Assembly: GCF_000003605.2 (NCBI RefSeq)
Contig: NW_003134370.1
Span: 63,546 to 75,261 of the forward strand
Origin: Saccoglossus kowalevskii
Taxonomy: Eukaryota; Hemichordata; Enteropneusta; Harrimaniidae
Length of the DNA: 11,716 nucleotides
Reading direction: 5' to 3'
Part shown: piece by piece, positions 8,701-11,716 of the stretch
Position numbering within the stretch: position 1 is the first letter of the stretch
How the letters are laid out: every line of letters begins with the position of its first letter
Program-made: the position numbers and the translations under genes
Notes under the pieces: model-generated
What the model saw: the letters and a program-made list of their open reading frames with translations, nothing else
Database searches by the model: none
Told to the model about the DNA's origin: nothing

Positions 8701-10868
8701 GCAATATTATAAAGATATATTTTCAAGTGAGGCTAAATCAGAATAAATAAAATATATTAAAAAACATTACAATAAAATCATATTCCTCGACTGCATTTAT
8801 ATCAATGCTGTCTGTACAAAAGCTAATACTGGTTTACATACATTAAACTTATACAAGTAGATAAATCATGCATCTTGTTAAACTTCCTAAGTCCAGTTCT
8901 TGATAGAGCATGACAACGATGAGACAGGTATTTTTCCTTATATACCTTTCTCTTCAATCGTGATTGGCAAAATTTGAGTATGATCAGATAAAAATTGTTT
9001 GAATTATTAAAACCACAAGAGACAATTTTAGGAGAAATTTCGCCAATATTTTGAAAAATAAACAAACTTTGCATACCACAATTGAACTTGGACACGATGA
9101 AAATTGCAAGAGTTATTGTATCACAAGACACAGAAATGCCGACAATGACAAGACAGACATTATATACATTTTCTTTCATTAACATTACGGGCAAGCTAAA
9201 AATGAAATGACAACCATAATTTTGTTCCGAATTATATTGATATGAATGTATTTTACAACTCATTACACGCTATGCATATAATTAGATTAGATTATATTGT
9301 AATTTGTTAACCTCATTATTCCGTTTGATTAAATGACCTAATAACATATATTTCAATGAATTATGATTTGAAATGTTTGCCGTTTAAATCGGCCATATGA
9401 GATAGCATTATTTTTAAAGTAAAAATTCGTATTACATTTGTCATCTTCAGACAGGCATTCCGAATAACTTGGTGTAGTTGAGTCTATTACGTCTGTGACA
9501 GTAACATATACAGGAACAGTACTGCAAATAAAAAATAATAATTATAATCATAAACTCACACTGTGTGTGTGCAGCACAATCAGTATGACATGTCTGATAT
9601 ACGGCTCTGAATCTGCAATTTTGGAAAACTAATTGATCATTTATCGGCCATTAATGTTAAAATCTGTTAAAATCATGTTTCATAAACATACAAAGTTTGC
9701 AAACAACTGCCATTTATTAGCTTGGAATGCGACGGTAAAGTGATAGAACAGTTTTTACTTATGTTAGAACAGTTTTACTTATGTGTACTGTATGAAATAT
9801 TCTAGTATCATCACCCACCTTGACTTAGGTCGTTCTCCTCCATCAGTAGCGATAACAGTCAAATTGTAAAATGGTGTTATCTCGAAGGGGTCCAGCGAAT
9901 AAAGAGTGGATATATTGGCAGTAACTGGATCGATCTCAAATATTCCCTGTATACAAAAACAAAGAATGATTACATGAATAAGTGTATTTATAAATGGGGA
10001 TAACACTATCATTACAATATATGTGAACTATAGTAAACGACGTGTTTTCACAAAATCAATCACATACTAATTACAGTGATCAATTTACCCTCTCATTTCC
10101 TTCATATGCAAGTGAATACATCACATTTCCATCGTCACCATCATCGATATCGATAGCTATGATGTCTAAGTCTAGAATTGAACCAGGTGGTAGATCTTCG
10201 GGTACCACTGTGGAGTATTCATCTGTGGGATATATAATGATATTATGTAATGTATACCTGCAACAACAAATCACCAAATAATCTGTACCATAAGCCAAAC
10301 ATTACAGTTTTGAGCGTCAGTAATTTATTGGAGCAATCGTTGTGGCATCTTCGCCGGCCAAGGTTCGTTTATTTGTACATCGCCTCATAACTGCAATATG
10401 GCAGATGCTATATATTCAAGTATGCTCTCTCTGGCAATACTAGACATTGCTCGGCAAAATTGCTCGTATAGCCGTTTTTCCCAGTTACTATACTACACCG
10501 AAAAAAATATGATATACGGTCACCGTGAAATGCGCGGTATTATTTGTTTGCATGATATATGCTATTATTATATTATGAACATAGATTTTCAACCTTCGAC
10601 CATACATATAGCAGCTGCATTTACAGCATGTCTCCGGGGGTAAATACTGTGAACTGAGAAAAATATGGGGGTTGAAACAATTAGTGATAGTCTTCCTAAA
10701 TAGGTCGACCGACTTCAGTACTATGCCACGTATTGATATGTTGAATTGCTCACCTTCTGAAAATACCGGACTGTTTGTGTTTGGATCGTTATAACGTAAT
10801 TTAACCGTGACATACCCAAAGTCGTTGTGTTCATAGTCAGAGTTTCCGTCTATTGCTATAACAATCAA
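5530..10868 (-). CDS. Cadherin-repeat single-pass receptor with cytoplasmic death effector domain (gene A, 3' part; nine exons)
   Basis: Reading the minus strand, nine exons splice with compatible phases: 10868-10754, 10222-10089, 9946-9819, 9521-9436, 7076-6998, 6812-6782, 6540-6501, 6158-6108 and 5750-5534 (or to the TAA at 5530). The joined frame has no internal stop and gives 294 residues. Residues 1-35 end one cadherin repeat and 36 to about 145 form the last one. Residues 159-179 are a transmembrane helix, 181-205 a basic juxtamembrane stretch, and about 206-284 a death effector domain. The start codon, signal peptide and earlier repeats lie beyond the right edge. Cadherin repeats mediate Ca2+-dependent adhesion. 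DEDs bind other DEDs in caspase-8/FADD-type assemblies, so the inferred role is an adhesion receptor signalling through a DED. No catenin-binding region is visible. Exon chaining is seen in the sequence; expression is unverified. Confidence 0.8.
5751..6107 (-). other. Intron A8-A9
   Basis: This intron is 357 nt, with donor GTAAGTA and acceptor TTTTATAG. It is AT-rich, and nothing else is recognised in it. Confidence 0.7.
6108..6158 (-). CDS. Gene A exon A8: first helix of the death effector domain
   Basis: The exon is 51 nt, bounded by acceptor TTTTTCAG and donor GTAAGTA. It enters with two bases (completing Gly) and leaves one. It encodes DPFYKFAVDLSKEITA, matching DED helix 1 and the turn into helix 2 (family pattern F-x-x-x-L-x-x-L-S-x-x-E-L). 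Its length is a multiple of three and both ends are in the same phase, so skipping it would keep the frame while removing DED helix 1. Confidence 0.8.
6159..6500 (-). other. Intron A7-A8
   Basis: This intron is 342 nt, with donor GTAAGC and acceptor TTTTTCAG. It is AT-rich with no feature beyond the splice sites. Confidence 0.7.
6501..6540 (-). CDS. Gene A exon A7: basic juxtamembrane micro-exon
   Basis: The exon is 40 nt, with acceptor TTTCTAG and donor GTAAGC. It starts in phase 0 with LRHRKRSATEGKS and leaves one base. The cluster LRHRKR is a typical membrane-proximal cytoplasmic stretch and could also serve as a stop-transfer or phosphoinositide-binding patch (inference). Confidence 0.75.
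6782..6812 (-). CDS. Gene A exon A6: juxtamembrane micro-exon
   Basis: The exon is 31 nt, with acceptor TATTACAG and donor GTAAAT. Its first base completes an Arg codon with A5, and the ten codons LRCQEKEGYK follow, ending in phase 0. It sits just inside the membrane and carries a Cys that could be palmitoylated (inference). Recognition rests mainly on splice-site quality and the exact phase fit between A5 and A7. Confidence 0.7.
6998..7076 (-). CDS. Gene A exon A5: transmembrane helix
   Basis: The exon is 79 nt, bounded by acceptor TTTTTCAG and the near-perfect donor GTAAGTA. It enters with two bases and leaves two. It encodes NCK, then an uninterrupted hydrophobic run of about 21 residues (ILATVIMLLICIVAAIAVYY and F), then Cys. 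The only open phase is the one required by its neighbours, and it gives a textbook single-pass helix. The Arg-rich sequence that follows in A6 and A7 agrees with the positive-inside rule, so the C-terminal part should face the cytoplasm. Confidence 0.85.
7525..7580. repeat. AT-rich direct repeat followed by a hairpin
   Basis: AATAATTTCTATA occurs at 7525-7537 and 7551-7563. It is followed by an exact 8-bp inverted repeat, ATATTTAC (7561-7568) and GTAAATAT (7573-7580), with a 4-base loop. It lies inside the large gene A intron. Confidence 0.75.
8823..9263 (-). pseudogene. Intronless open frame, possible GPCR C-terminal relic
   Basis: A 146-codon frame runs from ATG at 9263 to a stop at 8823, with a TAG two codons upstream of the ATG. 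Residues about 30-60 are hydrophobic, starting KENVYNVCLVIVG, and could be a transmembrane helix 6 lacking the usual C-W-x-P. A later stretch (FNNSNNFYLIILKFCQS then RLKRK) resembles the TM7 to helix-8 boundary of rhodopsin-type receptors, where (N/S)xxNxxxY is followed by basic residues. Helices 1-5 are absent. It lies inside a gene A intron on the same strand. It is unusually long for chance in DNA with so many potential stops, but the family call is weak and a chance frame is possible. Confidence 0.3.
9436..9521 (-). CDS. Gene A exon A4: last cadherin strand and membrane-proximal linker
   Basis: The exon is 86 nt and follows acceptor TATTTGCAG. Its first base completes a Ser codon. It reads TVPVYVTVTDVIDS, the last strand of the repeat, then a Ser/Thr/acidic linker with two Cys. 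The usual DxNDN motif is replaced by D-V-I-D-S-T, as expected where no further repeat follows. The chosen donor GTAATA (9430-9435) is weak but is the one whose phase joins the transmembrane exon, forming a Cys codon. Reading through instead meets a stop at 9353-9355. A missed exon in the following 2.36-kb intron cannot be excluded. Confidence 0.7.
9745..9784. repeat. Imperfect 21-bp tandem duplication in intron A3-A4
   Basis: AGAACAGTTTTTACTTATGT is followed at once by AGAACAGTTTTACTTATGT, differing by one T. It lies about 35 bp past the A3 donor. Confidence 0.9.
9819..9946 (-). CDS. Gene A exon A3: second half of the last cadherin repeat
   Basis: The exon is 128 nt and enters in phase 0 after acceptor TATACAG. 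It leaves two bases at donor GTGGGT. It opens GIFEIDPVTANIST, the diverged F-x-I-D-x-x-T-G-x-I strand of cadherins, followed by LDPFEITPFYNLTVIATDGG. This keeps the LD...E pattern (LDRE in classical cadherins, here with an insertion), the Y-x-L-x-V strand and the A-T-D-G-G motif. There are two N-glycosylation sequons, NIS and NLT, which suits an extracellular position. An imperfect 21-bp direct repeat lies in the following intron at 9745-9784. Confidence 0.88.
10089..10222 (-). CDS. Gene A exon A2: first half of the last cadherin repeat
   Basis: The exon is 134 nt and enters with two bases that complete the Asp codon begun in A1. It then has 44 codons and ends in phase 0 at GTAAAT. It carries the start of a cadherin repeat: a V-P-E-D segment where the conserved calcium-binding Glu sits, P-P-G-S, then IIAIDIDDGDDGN with the D-x-D calcium motif, and VMYSLAYEG as the next strand. 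The order and spacing match canonical EC repeats closely, so the family call is firm. The fold and Ca2+ use are inferred from the family. Confidence 0.85.
10223..10753 (-). other. Intron A1-A2
   Basis: This 531-nt stretch between a GTGAGC donor and an acceptor ending CCCACAG contains no recognised exon. The open frames on either strand have no family resemblance and are treated as chance frames in AT-rich DNA. Confidence 0.7.
10754..10868 (-). CDS. Gene A exon A1: end of the penultimate cadherin repeat
   Basis: This 115-nt exon begins after a strong acceptor (pyrimidine tract, TTTCAG) and ends at donor GTGAGC. It enters in phase 0 and leaves one base. The 38 codons start LIVIAIDGN and end NDPNTNSPVFSE. 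This is the typical end of a cadherin repeat: strand F with A-D-G, strand G (YVTVKL), then a diverged version of the DxNDNxPxF linker. The linker keeps N-D, N and P-V-F but carries extra residues, so calcium binding at this junction may be weaker than usual. The upstream exon must end in phase 0 and was not found before the window edge. Confidence 0.8.
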
Positions 10869-11321
10869 CTGAAAGGACAAGGTTATAATATATAAATTAT
10901 ATCGTATTATGAAATGTATTCATGAATATTACTGCCATACGACATTAATGCGAATGTTTATGAGTTTATTTACTTGCAATGTTTCCGTAAACTATTACTC
11001 GTTTTGAACGATCGGCAATCGGCACATATAGTTTTATGCAATCGACGCAGGTCGCAGGCACACATCCGTGCTGTGACAAAGACAACTGATTTGTTCGGAC
11101 ACCAACTTGGACAGGCAGGAAAGTTGCTTTCTGAGAGCATTCACAATGTTTCATTTGATATTCTAAAAGAGTGCGATTTAGGTGAACAAAAACAAATTCC
11201 AAAATACTGCAGCACAAACTAATTCAAGACTGAGTGAATCTATGTGAACTAAGCGCGTTAGAACATTATACGGAACTATTAACAAATGATAATAAACTTT
11301 TCAATTTATATGCAGAATTTT

Positions 11322-11420
11322 TCGAGTTACGGACAACGCCTGAATTATACATCGCTGTTCAAATTACACTTAACCAAAACTCGAGTTACGGGCAATATTC
11401 AAAAACTGTGTTGTTCAAAA
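11322..11420. repeat. Imperfect direct repeat of about 55-59 bp
   Basis: TCGAGTTACGG followed by A/G and CAA occurs at 11322 and 11381. Each is followed some 30 bp later by TGTTCAAA, suggesting two diverged copies of a unit just under 60 bp. No coding function is evident. Confidence 0.5.
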
Positions 11421-11601
11421 CGTTAAGTTCGTTTAAGGTAGCGGGACTATTATTTGCATACTTGTTTTCATCTTCTAATTGTGACCAAACGACTACAAAT
11501 AGACCCAGGAAAGTATATATTTTTGGAATCGCCAGACTTCATGCATTTCAAAGGTGTGTTTGCTATGCCCGTATCTGCATTCTACGGTGCGTTACTCAAT
11601 C

Positions 11602-11681
11602 AAAAGTGAAAAAATACTTTTTTTGTAAAAAAAAATAATTACGCATTTATGCTGGTGATAAGAAGTTTTTTTTTCACTTTT
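11602..11681. repeat. Inverted repeat with 13-bp perfect arms
   Basis: AAAAGTGAAAAAA at 11602-11614 is the reverse complement of TTTTTTCACTTTT at 11669-11681, with 54 bases between them. The arms are low-complexity, so this may be chance or the terminal hairpin of a small element. Confidence 0.5.
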
Positions 11682-11716
11682 CCTAGTTGTTCAATAGTCT
11701 GGTAAATTGAATGTGT

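Larger units (their letters stand above)
7077..9435 (-). other. Large intron A4-A5 (2.36 kb)
   Basis: This gap separates the ectodomain from the transmembrane exon. It has no further cadherin-like sequence that I could find. It contains a minus-strand open frame with faint GPCR resemblance (8823-9263), a small AT-rich repeat and hairpin cluster (7525-7580), and short open frames at 7888-8097 (plus) and 8347-8562 (minus) that I could not assign and regard as chance. Confidence 0.6.
10869..11716. other. No recognised exon upstream of gene A exon A1
   Basis: The previous cadherin exon must end in phase 0 and continue an EC repeat, but nothing here on the minus strand shows such motifs. Plus-strand frames at 10974-11222 and 11234-11638 and a minus-strand frame at 10966-11217 are open, but none resembles a family I know. 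The second begins with GTG directly after a stop. The stretch is most likely intron with old repeats. Confidence 0.5.

Noticed and set aside
10398-10643. Plus-strand open frame in the A1-A2 intron, and the frame tail of exon A1 past its donor
   Set aside because: The plus frame shows no family similarity. The minus frame past 10754 is read-through of a good donor into intron.
10966-11638. Three open frames at the right end (10974-11222 plus, 10966-11217 minus, 11234-11638 plus)
   Set aside because: They overlap each other, start without context (one with GTG after a stop), match nothing I know, and the last ends in a poly-Lys run from an A tract.

Overview
The window looks like metazoan nuclear DNA. 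It is AT-rich and has long non-coding stretches. Its coding signal is a chain of short exons with canonical GT-AG borders, and it carries an eroded Ty3/Gypsy pol relic. The base composition, the intron structure and the mix of cadherin, death-effector and retroelement sequence would suit a marine invertebrate such as a bivalve or another lophotrochozoan, but no species is claimed. No prokaryotic operons, tRNA, rRNA or CRISPR arrays were seen.

The main gene (gene A) is on the minus strand and enters the window from the right. Nine exons between 10868 and 5534 splice together with matching phases at all eight junctions. They give a continuous 294-residue C-terminal fragment if the TAA at 5530-5532 is the stop. 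In order it holds the end of one cadherin repeat, one complete membrane-proximal cadherin repeat, a single transmembrane helix, a short basic juxtamembrane stretch split over two tiny exons, and a terminal domain that matches the death effector domain (DED) pattern, including an RxDL motif. A cadherin ectodomain joined through one membrane pass to a cytoplasmic DED is, to my knowledge, not a described architecture. It would link adhesion directly to caspase-8/FADD-type or other DED signalling, and it is the most interesting item here.

Downstream of gene A on the same strand, at 2800-3105, a second cadherin-repeat exon has one in-frame TGA. It may be a decayed tandem paralogue or the edge of a second gene. 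Just upstream of it lies a head-to-tail duplication of about 182 bp (3174-3518). Further left are two unassigned candidate minus-strand exons (1835-1984 and 1242-1411) and the frame-broken Gypsy reverse transcriptase/RNase H relic (about 475-1034).

The 2.36-kb intron before the transmembrane exon contains a 146-codon intronless open frame on the minus strand, faintly like the end of a rhodopsin-type GPCR. The right end (10869-11716) holds no recognised exon. The remaining stretches (1-474, 1985-2799, 3519-5299 and the larger introns) show only AT-rich sequence, small repeats and short open frames.
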